Shown here: positions 1-8,838 of the stretch, piece by piece | Numbering within the stretch: the first letter of the stretch is position 1 | Layout of the letters: each line of letters starts with the position of its first letter | Assembly: GCF_009857135.1 (NCBI RefSeq) | Contig: NZ_CP047318.1 | Location: 7,502,001 to 7,566,000, forward strand | Direction: 5' to 3' | Origin: Streptomyces sp. HM190 | GTDB taxonomy: Bacteria > Actinomycetota > Actinomycetes > Streptomycetales > Streptomycetaceae | Length of the DNA stretch: 64,000 nucleotides | Position numbers and translations under genes: made by a program | Notes under the pieces: generated by a model | The model's database searches: none | What the model saw: only the letters and a program-made list of their open reading frames with translations | Told to the model about the DNA's origin: nothing

Positions 1-657
1 GGCGGGCGCGAGCAGCAGGCTCACTGCGTAGGCCCAGAACGGTGTGCGCCAGCCCGCCGAACCGGCCGCGCCGCCCAGCGCGAAGAACGCGGTCGCCGAG
101 ACGGAGGCGCACATCGTCTGCAGGGCGAGGTACCGATCACGCTGCCGCCCGGAGTAGTGGTCGCCGATCAGCGTGGTGCAGCACGTCATGATGGCGGCCT
201 CGACGACGCCGACCAGCGCGCGGGAGGCCACGATCGCGCCGAGGGAGTCCAGCCACAGCGGGGCCGTGCCGAACAGCGCGTAGAGCACGGTGGCGACGAC
301 GAGCAGACGTCTGCGGCCGAGCCGGTCGACGACCACGCCGGCGAAGGGGGCCAGCAGCGCCAGGGAGAGGGCGGGGATCGTCAGGGCCATCGGGACCAGC
401 GCGTCGACGCCCGGTGTGCCGGCGAAGTGGTCGCGCATCTGCGGCAGCACGGGGGCGATGAGCACGGCCCCCAGGATCGGCAGACAACTGCCGGCCATCA
501 GCAGCGTGATGCGCAGCCGGTGGGCGGCGCCGGACACGGTGGTCTCGGGCGCGCTCTCCTCAGCCGGGTTGATCTCCCCGGCCGGGGCGTTCTCCGCGAC
601 GTCGGACGGCGTCTGCGTCGGCGTCGGTGACGGGGGCGGGGGCACGGGTGCGGGCAT
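1..657 (-). CDS. MFS transporter, N-terminal part (cut by window edge)
   Basis: The reading frame starts with ATG at 657 and is still open at base 1, giving the first 219 residues of a major facilitator protein that would normally run to about 400-450. After a Pro/Thr/Glu-rich tail of about 45 residues come hydrophobic helices separated by a typical MFS loop: the text VVDRLGRRRLLVVATV between helices 2 and 3 is the DRxGRR signature of drug/proton antiporter-like MFS members. Six membrane segments can be seen before the edge. The family moves small molecules across the cytoplasmic membrane using the proton gradient; the substrate cannot be read. It is divergent from the phospholipase gene to its right, with about 690 bases between them. 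Confidence 0.85.
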   Translation of the reverse strand, partial: MPAPVPPPPSPTPTQTPSDVAENAPAGEINPAEESAPETTVSGAAHRLRITLLMAGSCLPILGAVLIAPVLPQMRDHFAGTPGVDALVPMALTIPALSLALLAPFAGVVVDRLGRRRLLVVATVLYALFGTAPLWLDSLGAIVASRALVGVVEAAIMTCCTTLIGDHYSGRQRDRYLALQTMCASVSATAFFALGGAAGSAGWRTPFWAYAVSLLLAPA

Positions 658-1344
658 GCGGGAACTCCACCTGGCTGAGCGGGACGGGAAACGGGACGGG
701 ACAGAGGGGCCCGGTCGCCCGTGGCGGGGGTCGCCCGGCCCACGGGGCGGAGCCGGGCGGTGCCGGAGCGGGGGGCGCCGGTGACTGCCGCGGTGGCGCG
801 GGGGCCGGCCCACCGGTCCCCGGGTACGCGCCTCCCGGCGGCGGTGGGCGCGGTGGCTCCGGCGCCGGGTGGAGTCGACTATGGGGTATCGCGCGGGCCC
901 TGCCCAGCCCTCTTCCGATCGCGATCCGGGATGGGGATCATCCATGCGCTGGATGGCACCCGTCGGCCGCGCGCCCGCGCGCCCGGGGTCCCTATAACGA
1001 CTCTGCGTAGTTCTAGGCCCGCACGCCCGCAGGGTCCCGGCGACCAGGAAGGGCGGCGGCACCTGAGGGCTGTCGACGGAGCCCTCCACGCGCGGTGCGA
1101 CGCCGAGCGGGCTCGACTGCCGTGCGGCCGGGGCGTCGTACGTGCGCCGGCGGACGCCCCGGGGACAGCCGCCCGGCGCTGTTCGCACGCCGGACCCCGG
1201 TCGGTCACACGCGCGCCACGGCCCCTTCCCCGGCCTTCGTTCCTCTTGGACCATTCCCCCGGGGGTACCGGAGAGCCCCGCACGGCACCCCCGGCGCGCA
1301 GGTCACATCCGACGCACCACGTCAGGACAAGAGGTCATCCACCC
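658..1344. other. Long intergenic region, no gene seen
   Basis: This stretch separates the divergent MFS and phospholipase genes. I find no convincing coding frame: the frames that are open here have no start with a ribosome site and no family-like sequence. A TATAAC hexamer at 993-998 looks like a -10 box but has no matching -35. A short inverted repeat, CATCCA/TGGATG, lies at 939-955. GGTCA-type direct repeats sit at 1301-1311 and 1333-1343 just before the phospholipase start; they are too degenerate to call a PhoP box. Both promoters must lie here but cannot be placed with confidence. Confidence 0.6.
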
Positions 1345-3414
1345 ATGCCTGAAGTCAACCGGCGGCGATTCCTCCAGGTGGCGGGAGCCACCACGGCGTT
1401 CACCGCTCTGTCGGCCAGTATCCAGCGGGCCGCCGCACTGCCCGCGCACCACCGTTCCGGCACCATCGAGGACGTCGAGCACATCGTCGTCCTCATGCAG
1501 GAGAACCGGTCCTTCGACCACTACTTCGGCTCGCTGAGAGGGGTACGCGGCTTCGGCGACCCGCACCCGGTCACACTGGACAACGGGAAGCCGGTGTGGC
1601 ACCAGTCGGACGGCACCCGGGACGTCCTGCCGTTCCACCCCGAGGCCGACGACCTCGGCATGCAGTTCCTGGAGGGCCTCCCGCACGGCTGGTCCGACGG
1701 GCACGCCGCCTACAACGGCGGCAAGTACGACAGGTGGGTGCCCGCCAAGGGCACCACGACGATGGCGTACCTGACCCGCGAGGACATCCCGTTCCACTAC
1801 GCCCTCGCCGACGCCTTCACCGTCTGCGACGCCTACCACTGCTCGTTCATCGGCTCCACCGACCCCAACCGCTACTACATGTGGTCCGGCTGCACGGGCA
1901 ACGACGGCACCGGCGGTGGCCCCGTCCTCGGCAACGACGAACGCGGCTACGGCTGGACCACCTACCCCGAACGCCTCGAAGCGGCCGGGATCTCCTGGAA
2001 GATCTACCAGGACGTCGGCGACGGCCTGGACGCGGCGGGCTCCTGGGGCTGGATCGCCGACCCCTACCGCGGCAACTACGGCGACAACTCCCTGCTCTAC
2101 TTCGACAGGTACCGTGACGCCAAGCCCGGCGACCCCTGGTACGACAAGGCCCGCACGGGGACGAACGTCAAGGCCGGCGACGGCTACTTCGACCGGCTGA
2201 GGGCGGACGTGACGGCGGGCCGGCTGCCGCAGATCTCCTGGATCGCGGCGCCCGAGGCGTTCTCCGAGCACTCCAACTGGCCCTCGAACTACGGCGCCTG
2301 GTACATCGCCCAGGTCCTCGACGCCCTCACCGCCGACCCGGACGTCTGGGCGCGGACCGCGCTGTTCATCACGTACGACGAGAACGACGGGTTCTTCGAC
2401 CACGTGGTGCCGCCGCTGCCGCCGCGCTCGGCCGCGCACGGCGGGTCGACCGTCGACGTCGGCCTGGACCTCTTCGCCGGGAGCGCGACGCACGTGGCCG
2501 GACCGTACGGCCTCGGGCCGCGGGTGCCGATGCTGGTGGTGTCGCCGTGGAGCAAGGGCGGGTTCGTGTGCTCCGAGACGTTCGACCACACGTCGGTCCT
2601 GCGGTTCATGGAGCGCCGGTTCGGGGTGCGGGAGCCGAACATCTCGCCCTGGCGCCGTGCCGTCTGCGGTGACCTGACCTCCGCGTTCGACTTCTCCCGC
2701 CGGGACAGCCGGCCGGCCGCGCTGCCCGACACGCACGCGTACGAGCCGCCGGACCGCGAGCGGCACCCCGACTACCGGCCGACCGTGCCGACCCACCCGA
2801 GCATGCCGCGGCAGGAGCGGGGCCTGCGGCCCGCCCGGCCGCTGCTGTACGCGCCCAGGGTGGACGGTTCGGCCGACCCGGCCGCGGGGACCTTCGCGCT
2901 CACGTTCGCCTCCGGCGCGCGGGCCGGCGCCGCGTTCCTCGTCACCTCGGGCAACCGCGCGGACGGGCCGTGGACCTACACCACCGGGGCGGGCGGAACG
3001 CTCTCCGACACCTGGGACCTGGCGGCCTCGGGCGGCTCCTACGACCTCACGGTGCACGGACCGAACGGCTTCCTGCGGGTCTTCCGAGGGCCGGGAACGG
3101 GCCCGTCTGCGGGGCTGGAGGTCACCGCGCGGCACATCGGCGGGGATGTGGAGCTGACCCTCACCAACAAGGGTTCCAGCGCGGTGAGCATGCGGATCCG
3201 CAGCGGGTACGGCGCGGACCGGGGCCGTACGGTCAGGGTGCGGGCCGGGGCCACCGTCCGGCGCGTCGTGGACCTCCGGGCGAGCCACCGCTGGTACGAC
3301 CTGACGGTGACCACGCCGGCGGCCCCCGGCTGGGTCCGCCGCTTCGCGGGCCACGTGGAGAACGGCCGCGTCGGCGTCAGCGACCCCGCACTGGGCCGCA
3401 GCTCCGGGGCCTGA
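1345..3414 (+). CDS. Tat-exported phosphocholine-type phospholipase C
   Basis: A 689-residue protein of the bacterial acid-phosphatase-superfamily phospholipase C group, which removes the phosphorylated head group from phosphatidylcholine or sphingomyelin outside the cell. The start at 1345 gives a twin-arginine signal (NRRRFLQVAG, then a hydrophobic stretch ending near residue 31). The catalytic domain opens with VVLMQENRSFDHYFGSLRG, the family hallmark whose Glu-Asn and Asp-His residues bind metal and phosphate, and carries the second motif YDENDGFFDHVVPP near residue 350. The last 200 residues are two beta-sandwich repeats of the DUF756 type usual for this family, so the length is complete. 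It is monocistronic: a hairpin terminator follows, and the next gene is convergent. The frame is open far upstream but without a ribosome site, so the Tat start is chosen. Confidence 0.93.
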   Translation: MPEVNRRRFLQVAGATTAFTALSASIQRAAALPAHHRSGTIEDVEHIVVLMQENRSFDHYFGSLRGVRGFGDPHPVTLDNGKPVWHQSDGTRDVLPFHPEADDLGMQFLEGLPHGWSDGHAAYNGGKYDRWVPAKGTTTMAYLTREDIPFHYALADAFTVCDAYHCSFIGSTDPNRYYMWSGCTGNDGTGGGPVLGNDERGYGWTTYPERLEAAGISWKIYQDVGDGLDAAGSWGWIADPYRGNYGDNSLLYFDRYRDAKPGDPWYDKARTGTNVKAGDGYFDRLRADVTAGRLPQISWIAAPEAFSEHSNWPSNYGAWYIAQVLDALTADPDVWARTALFITYDENDGFFDHVVPPLPPRSAAHGGSTVDVGLDLFAGSATHVAGPYGLGPRVPMLVVSPWSKGGFVCSETFDHTSVLRFMERRFGVREPNISPWRRAVCGDLTSAFDFSRRDSRPAALPDTHAYEPPDRERHPDYRPTVPTHPSMPRQERGLRPARPLLYAPRVDGSADPAAGTFALTFASGARAGAAFLVTSGNRADGPWTYTTGAGGTLSDTWDLAASGGSYDLTVHGPNGFLRVFRGPGTGPSAGLEVTARHIGGDVELTLTNKGSSAVSMRIRSGYGADRGRTVRVRAGATVRRVVDLRASHRWYDLTVTTPAAPGWVRRFAGHVENGRVGVSDPALGRSSGA

Positions 3415-3448
3415 CCTCCTCCCCGGGAGGACGCATCGGGGCCGGGGG

Positions 3449-3490
3449 CCGTGGTCCGGCCTCCGCGGGCACGCGCCGGCCGGACCACGG
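3449..3490. terminator. Bidirectional hairpin terminator
   Basis: A perfect 13-bp inverted repeat, CCGTGGTCCGGCC at 3449-3461 and its complement at 3478-3490, with a 16-base loop. It lies between the convergent phospholipase C and DMT transporter genes. Confidence 0.75.
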
Positions 3491-3497
3491 ACGGACC

Positions 3498-4457
3498 TCA
3501 CAGAGGGGTCAGGTTCGGGAGCAACGGCGGCTCCGCGGGGGCCTGCCGGGTTTCCAGGGAAAGAACCGCGGCCACCGGGTGGGGTTCGTCGGCCGGGTGT
3601 CGTGCGACCCGGCGGGGTTCGTCGGACGGTCGAGGTCCGGCCGCAGGGACGCGCGTCAGGAGGACCACTCCGCGCCCGGCCACGACGGCCCCCGCCGCCG
3701 CCAGCAGCACGCCCGCCGCGCCGCCCCGCAGTCCCTCGCCGAGGAGGGACAGGCCGATCACCGCGGCGGCGACCGGGTTGGCCAGGGTCACCACCGCGAG
3801 CGGGGCGCCCAGACCACCCCGGTAGGCCGTCTGCGAGAGGAACAGGCCGCCCACGGCGAAGGCCGCGACGAGGAGGGCCACCACCACGACCTCGACGCTC
3901 AGCAGCCCGCCGGAGGGGTCGGTGGCGGCCACCGTGACCGTCTGGGTCAGCGCGGACGCGACGCCCGACGCCACCCCGGACGCGGTCGCGTGCCGCAGCC
4001 CCGGCTCGGTGCCGCGGCGGGACAGCAGCCCGATCAGGACGGCCGTGGCCCCGGCGACGGCGACCGCCTCCGGCACACTCAGCACGTCGTCCGGAGCGGA
4101 CCCGGACGCGGTGACCAGGATCGCCGCGAGCCCCACCAGGGTGAGCGCCGTACCGCGCCACTCCACCGCGCCGACCCGCCGCCCGGCCAGCCGCGCCCCC
4201 AGCGGCACGGCCGCCACGAGGGTCAGCGCGCCCAAGGGCTGGACCACGGTCAGCGGCCCGTACTTCAGGGCGACCACGTGCAGCAGCGCGGCCCCGGCGT
4301 TGAGCGCGACCGAACTCCACCAGGCACCGCTGGCCAGCATGCGCCGTATCCCGCTGCCGGCGTCGCGGGCGGCGAGCCGCTCCTGGGCGACGGCGGCGGC
4401 CGCGTACGCCACGGCCGAGACGAGGGAGAGGGCGACGGCGACGAGGGTGGCGTTCAT
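3498..4457 (-). CDS. DMT (EamA-like) transporter
   Basis: A 319-residue integral membrane protein with about ten hydrophobic helices, made of two repeats of five, as in the drug/metabolite transporter superfamily. The start MNATLVAVALSLVSAVAYAAAAVAQERLA and the loop GPLTVVQPLGALTLVAAVPLGARLAGRRV are typical of the actinobacterial DMT/NIPA-like members. Substrate unknown. The ATG at 4457 overlaps the stop of the PAP2 gene upstream (ATGA at 4454-4457), so the two are translationally coupled and probably work together on the membrane or a lipid-linked product. The frame is open upstream into the PAP2 gene, but the overlap decides the start. The C-terminal tail of about 40 residues is polar and cytoplasmic. 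Confidence 0.85.
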   Translation of the reverse strand: MNATLVAVALSLVSAVAYAAAAVAQERLAARDAGSGIRRMLASGAWWSSVALNAGAALLHVVALKYGPLTVVQPLGALTLVAAVPLGARLAGRRVGAVEWRGTALTLVGLAAILVTASGSAPDDVLSVPEAVAVAGATAVLIGLLSRRGTEPGLRHATASGVASGVASALTQTVTVAATDPSGGLLSVEVVVVALLVAAFAVGGLFLSQTAYRGGLGAPLAVVTLANPVAAAVIGLSLLGEGLRGGAAGVLLAAAGAVVAGRGVVLLTRVPAAGPRPSDEPRRVARHPADEPHPVAAVLSLETRQAPAEPPLLPNLTPL

Positions 4458-5338
4458 CGGCCCGCTCCGGCCGGCACGGGCTCCTCGACGGCGGTGAGTC
4501 CCACCGGCCGCCGGGCGGTCGCGGCCACCGGGCGCGGCACCCGGATCACGGCGAGCGCGACGCCCACCAGCCCACCCGCCACGATCGAGTCCAGCCAGTA
4601 GTGGTTCGCGGTGCCGACGATCACCAGCAGGGTGACCAGCGGGTGCAGCAGCCAGAGCACGCGCCACCGGGAGCTGGTCGCGGCGATCAGCCCGATCGCG
4701 ACCACGAGGGCCCAGCCGAAGTGGAGCGAGGGCATCGCCGCGAACTGGTTCGCCAGGGAGTCGGTCGCCGGGGCGGCCGAGTACACCGTCGGCCCGTACA
4801 CCTGCCCCGTGTCGACGAGACCCGCCGTCTCCAGCATCCGCGGCGGGGCCAGCGGAAACGCCAGATGGAGCAGCAGGGCGGCGGCGGTGACGGCCGCGAG
4901 GACCCGGCGGGCCCACACGTAGTGCGCGGGGCGCCGCAGGTACAGCCACACCAGGAACGCGGCGGTGGCCGGGAAGTGGACGGTCGCGTAGTGGACGTTC
5001 GCCAGGTGGACCGGCAGGTCGCCGTGGAGCAGCACGGACTGCACGGCCCCCTCGTCGGGCAGACGGAGCGCGCGTTCCCATCCCCAGACGCGGTCCGCGT
5101 CGAGGAAGGCCTCGGCGGTGTGGCCGCTCGTCAGCGTCCGGCCGAGCTTGTAGAGCAGGAAGAGACCGGCGACGAGCAGCAGTTCACGGACGAGCGGCGG
5201 CCGCGCTGCCGAGGCGGCCGACCCCGATGGCCCCCCGGCATCGGACTGCCCCGAGGGCTCGGACTGCTCCGACGGCCCGAATCGATCTGACGGCTCTGAC
5301 GGCTCTGACGGCGTTGAAGGCGCGGTGCGGCATTCCAT
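4454..5338 (-). CDS. PAP2-family membrane phosphatase
   Basis: A 294-residue membrane protein of the PAP2 (inositolphosphotransferase/AUR1-like) group. After about 50 polar residues with an odd Ser/Pro/Glu-rich repeat (SEPSEPSD, SEQSEPSG) there are five to six membrane helices. The phosphatase motifs are present: the PSLHFGWA segment contributes the catalytic His, and NHYWLDSIVAG, the last motif, has the His and Asp that complete the triad. Members remove phosphate from lipid phosphates or transfer phospho-head groups at the membrane face. It is the first gene of a two-gene operon with the DMT transporter. Its promoter must lie in or beside the 16-bp repeat array at 5408-5567, so control by the divergent TetR protein is likely. 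Confidence 0.87.
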   Translation of the reverse strand: MECRTAPSTPSEPSEPSDRFGPSEQSEPSGQSDAGGPSGSAASAARPPLVRELLLVAGLFLLYKLGRTLTSGHTAEAFLDADRVWGWERALRLPDEGAVQSVLLHGDLPVHLANVHYATVHFPATAAFLVWLYLRRPAHYVWARRVLAAVTAAALLLHLAFPLAPPRMLETAGLVDTGQVYGPTVYSAAPATDSLANQFAAMPSLHFGWALVVAIGLIAATSSRWRVLWLLHPLVTLLVIVGTANHYWLDSIVAGGLVGVALAVIRVPRPVAATARRPVGLTAVEEPVPAGAGR

Positions 5339-5407
5339 CCCCCGGCCCTTTCCCTGACGGCGCTGGTGGCGCTGTTTCCCTGGCGGTACGACGGACGACA
5401 CGTACGT

Positions 5408-5567
5408 GTACCGATGCGGACCTGTTCCGATACGGGGAAGTTCCGATACGAGGCAGTTCCGATACGCGAGTGTACCGATACGCCACTGTACCGAAACTGG
5501 GGGGTATCGATACGCCGCTGTACCGATACGTTGGCGTTCCGGTACAGTGGCGTCTCGACAGGCTCAG
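5408..5567. repeat. Ten-unit 16-bp tandem repeat array, probable TetR operator array
   Basis: Ten units in an exact 16-base period start at 5408, 5424, 5440, 5456, 5472, 5488, 5504, 5520, 5536 and 5552. The conserved core is GTWCCGATACG followed by five variable bases; the last two units are degenerate. The core is an imperfect palindrome (GTACCGATAC), and the unit at 5504 is a perfect one (GTATCGATAC). The array fills most of the 260-base gap between the PAP2 operon (start 5338) and the divergent TetR gene (start 5599). Sixteen bases is about one and a half helical turns, so neighbouring units face opposite sides of the DNA. Binding by the TetR protein is inferred from position and palindromy. 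Confidence 0.85.
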
Positions 5568-5598
5568 GGGTGTGACCCGACCGAAGGAGACGAGAGTC

Positions 5599-6213
5599 AT
5601 GACGTCGCAGGCCGCGGAGGGGCCGGACACGGCCGTCGCCTCGCGCCGCTCCAAGATCACGCCGGAGCGTGAGCGGGAGTTCTTCGACGCCGTGCTCGAG
5701 CAGATCCGTGAGTGCGGCTACGACTCGGTGACCATGGAGGGTGTCGCCGCGAGCACCCGCTGCAGCAAGTCCACGCTCTACCGGCAGTGGAAGAACAAGC
5801 CCCAGTTCGTGGCCGCGGCGCTGCGCGCCCGCCGCAGCGTGCGCTTCGGCGGCATCGACACCGGGTCCCTGCGCGGAGACCTGTACGAGGCGGCCCGGCA
5901 GGCGAGCGAGGGGTTCGCCCTGGAGGGGCGGATCTACCAGGCGCTCGGCCAGGCCGTCGTCCAGGACGACGAGCTGCGGGCGGCCCTGCGCGACGCCCTG
6001 GTCGAGCCCGAGATCGGCTCCCTCAAGGCGATGATCGACCGCGGTGTCGCCCGCGGCGAGGTGCCCGCCGACCATCCCGCGCTGGAGTTCGTCCCGGCCC
6101 AGATCTTCGGCGTCCTCCGGGCCCGCCCGGTCCTGGAGGGTGAGGACGCGGACGAGGCGTACATCATCAGATTCATGGAGGCAGCCGTGTTCCCCGCGCT
6201 CGGCCTCACCTGA
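5599..6213 (+). CDS. TetR/AcrR-family regulator
   Basis: A 204-residue one-component repressor. The N-terminal domain has the TetR helix-turn-helix (residues about 25-70: FFDAVLEQIRECGYDSVTMEGVAASTRCSK, then STLYRQWKNKPQFVAAAL), and the rest is an all-helical TetR_C-type ligand domain. The ATG at 5599 is chosen because of the ribosome site GAAGGAGA at 5582-5589; the open frame further upstream only runs through the repeat array. It is divergent from the PAP2/DMT operon, the usual arrangement for a TetR that represses its neighbour and itself, and the array of ten palindromic units between them is the obvious operator. A bidirectional terminator follows. The effector is unknown. Confidence 0.9.
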   Translation: MTSQAAEGPDTAVASRRSKITPEREREFFDAVLEQIRECGYDSVTMEGVAASTRCSKSTLYRQWKNKPQFVAAALRARRSVRFGGIDTGSLRGDLYEAARQASEGFALEGRIYQALGQAVVQDDELRAALRDALVEPEIGSLKAMIDRGVARGEVPADHPALEFVPAQIFGVLRARPVLEGEDADEAYIIRFMEAAVFPALGLT

Positions 6214-6294
6214 TGCTCGGGCCGCCGTTCACGGGATGACCGGACGGCGGCCCGGCGGCGCCGCACCGTGGGGACGGGGGCGGCGCGCACCCCC

Positions 6295-6341
6295 CGGCCG
6301 GGTGGGGTTTCTCCGGAGCGGAGAGGAACCCCGCCCGGCCG
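6295..6341. terminator. Bidirectional hairpin terminator
   Basis: A 15-bp stem with one mismatch (CGGCCGGGTGGGGTT at 6295-6309 against 6327-6341) encloses a second small stem, TCTCC/GGAGA. It separates the convergent TetR and DUF2510 genes. Confidence 0.75.
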
Positions 6342-6343
6342 AC

Positions 6344-7378
6344 TCACACGTCCTGGCCGTTGCCTCCGCCGCTGGTGATCGCCGCCTTCTTGATGCCCTT
6401 GGTGATGTCGTCGATCACCGACTGCTCGGGCGCCTCGTCGCTGACGTCGATGCCGAAGCGCACCACGACGAGCCGCGAGGAGTCCGCCGGGGAAGGGAAC
6501 GCGAGCGACTCCACGTACCCGTCGTCGCCCTTGCTGGTCGCCACCTTCCAGCGGACCAGGTAGCCCTTCTCGCCGGCCACGGTCACCGCCTTCGAGGCCA
6601 GCTCCTTGTGCGAGCTGATCTTGCCGTAGCCCTCGGTGCCGTACGCGTCCTCGGCGTTCTGTGCGATGTCCTCCTTGGCGGCCGCCTCCGCCGTGGTGGC
6701 CTTCAGGTTGAGCTCCTTGGCCGGCATCGAGTAGGCGCCACCGCGCGTGCAGGTCTTCGAGGGGTCGGCGGGGCACTCGTACGACGCCTCCGTCACCACC
6801 TGAGCGCCGACCGGCAGCGGCGAGGTGACCCAGCCGTCCGGCACCGGGATGCTGATGCCGCTCGCCGAGTCGGTGGCGTACCCGTCCTCGGTCTGCGGCG
6901 GCCTCCCGGACCCGTCCGGCGCCGGGGGCTGCCCGTCGGAGCCGCCGGAACCCCCCGAGCCGCCGGGCCCGCCCTGACCGCCGGAGCCGTCCCGTCCGCC
7001 GTCGCCGCCCCGGCCGTCCGGCCCGCCGGGGCCCTGCGAGGTCGTGCTGCCGTCGCCGCCGTCGTTGCCGACCAGGGCGTACGCGCCGATGCCGATGCAC
7101 GCCAGGACCGCCACGGCCAAGGCGACGGCTATGCCCGTGCGGAGCCCGCGCTTCGGCGCCGGGGCGCCGTACGCCGGGTAACCGGGATACGCCGGCGCGG
7201 CGCCGGGCGGGTACGGCCCGGCGGCCGGCGGGAAGGCCGGAGGGCCGAACGCCCCGGCCGAGCCCGCGGGCCGGACCTGGTCCGTCCACGCCCTGCCGTC
7301 CCACCAGCGCTCGGTGGGCGGCGCGTCATTCGTCTGGCCGGGATCGGGGTACCAGCCTGGAGGAGTCACCTGCGTCAT
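6344..7378 (-). CDS. DUF2510-domain membrane-anchored protein
   Basis: A 344-residue protein with three parts. Residues 1-40 form a DUF2510 domain (PPGWYPDPGQT..ERWWDGRAWTDQVRP), a short actinobacterial module with conserved Trp residues. A Pro/Gly/Ala/Tyr-rich linker precedes one membrane helix (about 88-110). The outer part begins with a long Gly/Ser/Asp-rich spacer and ends with a compact domain of about 180 residues with two cysteines (YECPADPSKTC) that could form a disulfide. The topology suggests N-inside, C-outside. No enzymatic motif is visible and the function is unknown. The start at 7378 is fixed by the domain beginning. It is transcribed alone from a 280-base upstream gap that contains a run of four to five 9-bp units (CCTGCCGGT-like, 7491-7530). 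Confidence 0.85.
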   Translation of the reverse strand: MTQVTPPGWYPDPGQTNDAPPTERWWDGRAWTDQVRPAGSAGAFGPPAFPPAAGPYPPGAAPAYPGYPAYGAPAPKRGLRTGIAVALAVAVLACIGIGAYALVGNDGGDGSTTSQGPGGPDGRGGDGGRDGSGGQGGPGGSGGSGGSDGQPPAPDGSGRPPQTEDGYATDSASGISIPVPDGWVTSPLPVGAQVVTEASYECPADPSKTCTRGGAYSMPAKELNLKATTAEAAAKEDIAQNAEDAYGTEGYGKISSHKELASKAVTVAGEKGYLVRWKVATSKGDDGYVESLAFPSPADSSRLVVVRFGIDVSDEAPEQSVIDDITKGIKKAAITSGGGNGQDV

Positions 7379-7656
7379 GACGCCACCGTATGAGGCCGGA
7401 GTGAAAAGCGGATGAGAGGGGACCGGAACGGGATGCACCGAGCGCCGTTCTGCCCTCCTTGTGTGCTTCTGGGGGATCATCTGCTGTCCTGCCGGTCCTG
7501 CCGGTCCCGCCGGTGTCGTCGGTGCCGCTGATGGGTGATGACGCCGGGCTTTCGGCCGACGTTCACCGCTCGGAGCCCTCACCCGGCGCCGGTCGGCGAG
7601 CGCCGCCTGGAGCCTCCGTCCGGCGCCGGCCGGGGTGCGCCGCCCCACCGTCCCCG

Positions 7657-8832
7657 TCAGGGACCGCCGGGTGCCCGTCCGATCACCAGCCGGACCGGAG
7701 GTCGTGTGCCTCCCGGCGGCCCCGGCGGCAGCCCGGCCCGCCCGGGTGTCACCGACCCCAGGAGGCTCGGATGCCGTGCCCCCGTGCTCAGCGGCACGGT
7801 GCCCGGCAGCCCTCGCACGGTCAGGAAGCCCAGGACGGCGAACGCGTGCGCCTCCTTCGCCGCGGCCGGCAGCCCCAGCTCGTCGGAGACCCGCAACGGG
7901 ACCCCCGCCAACTCGGCGGCCAGCATCCGCATCAGCACCGGATTGCGGGTGCCGCCGCCCGACGCGATCACTTCCGTCGCCCCCGCCGCGACGGCGGCCC
8001 CGGCCACGGTCCGCGCGGTGAGCCGGGTCAGGGTCGCCACGACGTCCCGCACGGGCAGCCCGGGGAACCCGGTGAGGGCGTCACGCAGATAACCACCGTG
8101 GAACAGCTCCTTGCCCGTCGTCTTCGGCGCGGGCAGCGCGTAGTACGGCTCGTCGAGCAGGCGCCGCAGCAGCGGTTCGTGGACCGTGCCCCGCGCGGCC
8201 AGGGCGCCGTCCACGTCGTACGCCGCGCGCCCGGCCGTGCCGTCCCGCACGGCCGCGTCGATCAGCGCGCAGGCCGGCCCGGTGTCGAACGCCGTGCCGT
8301 CGGGCGCCGTCAGGTTGGCGATGCCGCCGAGGTTCAGCGCCACCGGCGTCCCCGGCCGGCCCCGCAGCCACAGCAGGTCGAACAGGCTCACCAGGGGCGC
8401 GCCCTGGCCCCCGGCGGCGATGTCACGCGGGCGGAAGTCCGCCACCACGGGCAGCCCCGTCGCCTCCGCGATCCAGGCGGGCTGCCCGAGCTGCAGGCTG
8501 CCCCGGGCCCGGCCCCGCTCCACCCAGTGGTGCACGGTCTGCCCGTGCGAGGCCACCAACTCGGCCCGCCCCGAACAGAGTTCCCGGTCCGCCTCGACCG
8601 CCACCGCCGCGAACGCCCGCCCGATGAGGGTGTCCAGCCGGCAGACCTCGGCGACCGTCGTGGACGCCGGGGGCAGCGCCCGGGCCAGCGCCTCGCGCAG
8701 CCCGTCGTCGTAGGGGCGGCTGACGAGCCCGAGCGGTTCCAGCGTGAGCGTGTCCCCGGCGAGCCCCAGATCGGCCGCGGCCGCGTCCACCGCGTCGTAC
8801 GACGTCCCCGACATCATCCCGATCACCCGCAC
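7657..8832 (-). CDS. anmK: Anhydro-N-acetylmuramic acid kinase
   Basis: A 391-residue cytoplasmic sugar kinase of the AnmK family (hexokinase/actin fold). It phosphorylates 1,6-anhydro-N-acetylmuramic acid with hydrolytic ring opening, returning cell-wall turnover sugar to MurNAc-6-phosphate. The N-terminal IGMMSGTSYDAVD is the family phosphate-binding signature, VADFRPRDIAAGGQGAPLV is the AnmK block with the catalytic Asp, and NLGGIANLT and ASGGGTRNPVLM are the nucleotide-binding motifs. Length is normal. The GTG at 8832 begins six bases after the stop of the MFS gene, so the two form an operon and the transporter may supply a muropeptide sugar or a precursor. The last 30 residues are a Pro/Gly-rich extension. 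Confidence 0.93.
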   Translation of the reverse strand: MRVIGMMSGTSYDAVDAAAADLGLAGDTLTLEPLGLVSRPYDDGLREALARALPPASTTVAEVCRLDTLIGRAFAAVAVEADRELCSGRAELVASHGQTVHHWVERGRARGSLQLGQPAWIAEATGLPVVADFRPRDIAAGGQGAPLVSLFDLLWLRGRPGTPVALNLGGIANLTAPDGTAFDTGPACALIDAAVRDGTAGRAAYDVDGALAARGTVHEPLLRRLLDEPYYALPAPKTTGKELFHGGYLRDALTGFPGLPVRDVVATLTRLTARTVAGAAVAAGATEVIASGGGTRNPVLMRMLAAELAGVPLRVSDELGLPAAAKEAHAFAVLGFLTVRGLPGTVPLSTGARHPSLLGSVTPGRAGLPPGPPGGTRPPVRLVIGRAPGGP

Positions 8833-8838
8833 GCCCGC

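Noticed and set aside
1301..1343. Possible PhoP box before phospholipase C
   Set aside because: Two GGTCA boxes are 32 bases apart and do not form the contiguous 11-base direct repeats required; kept only as a remark.
1303..4320. A 1005-codon minus-strand frame
   Set aside because: It is antisense to the phospholipase gene and part of the DMT gene; composition is Arg/Gly/Ala-rich with no family motif, typical of mirror frames in high-G+C DNA.
5366..5672. Several open frames running through the 16-bp array, with repeated VSVHSRIGTASYRN-like peptides
   Set aside because: The peptide repeat is a by-product of the 16-base DNA period read in three frames. There are no ribosome sites and the array is explained as operators.
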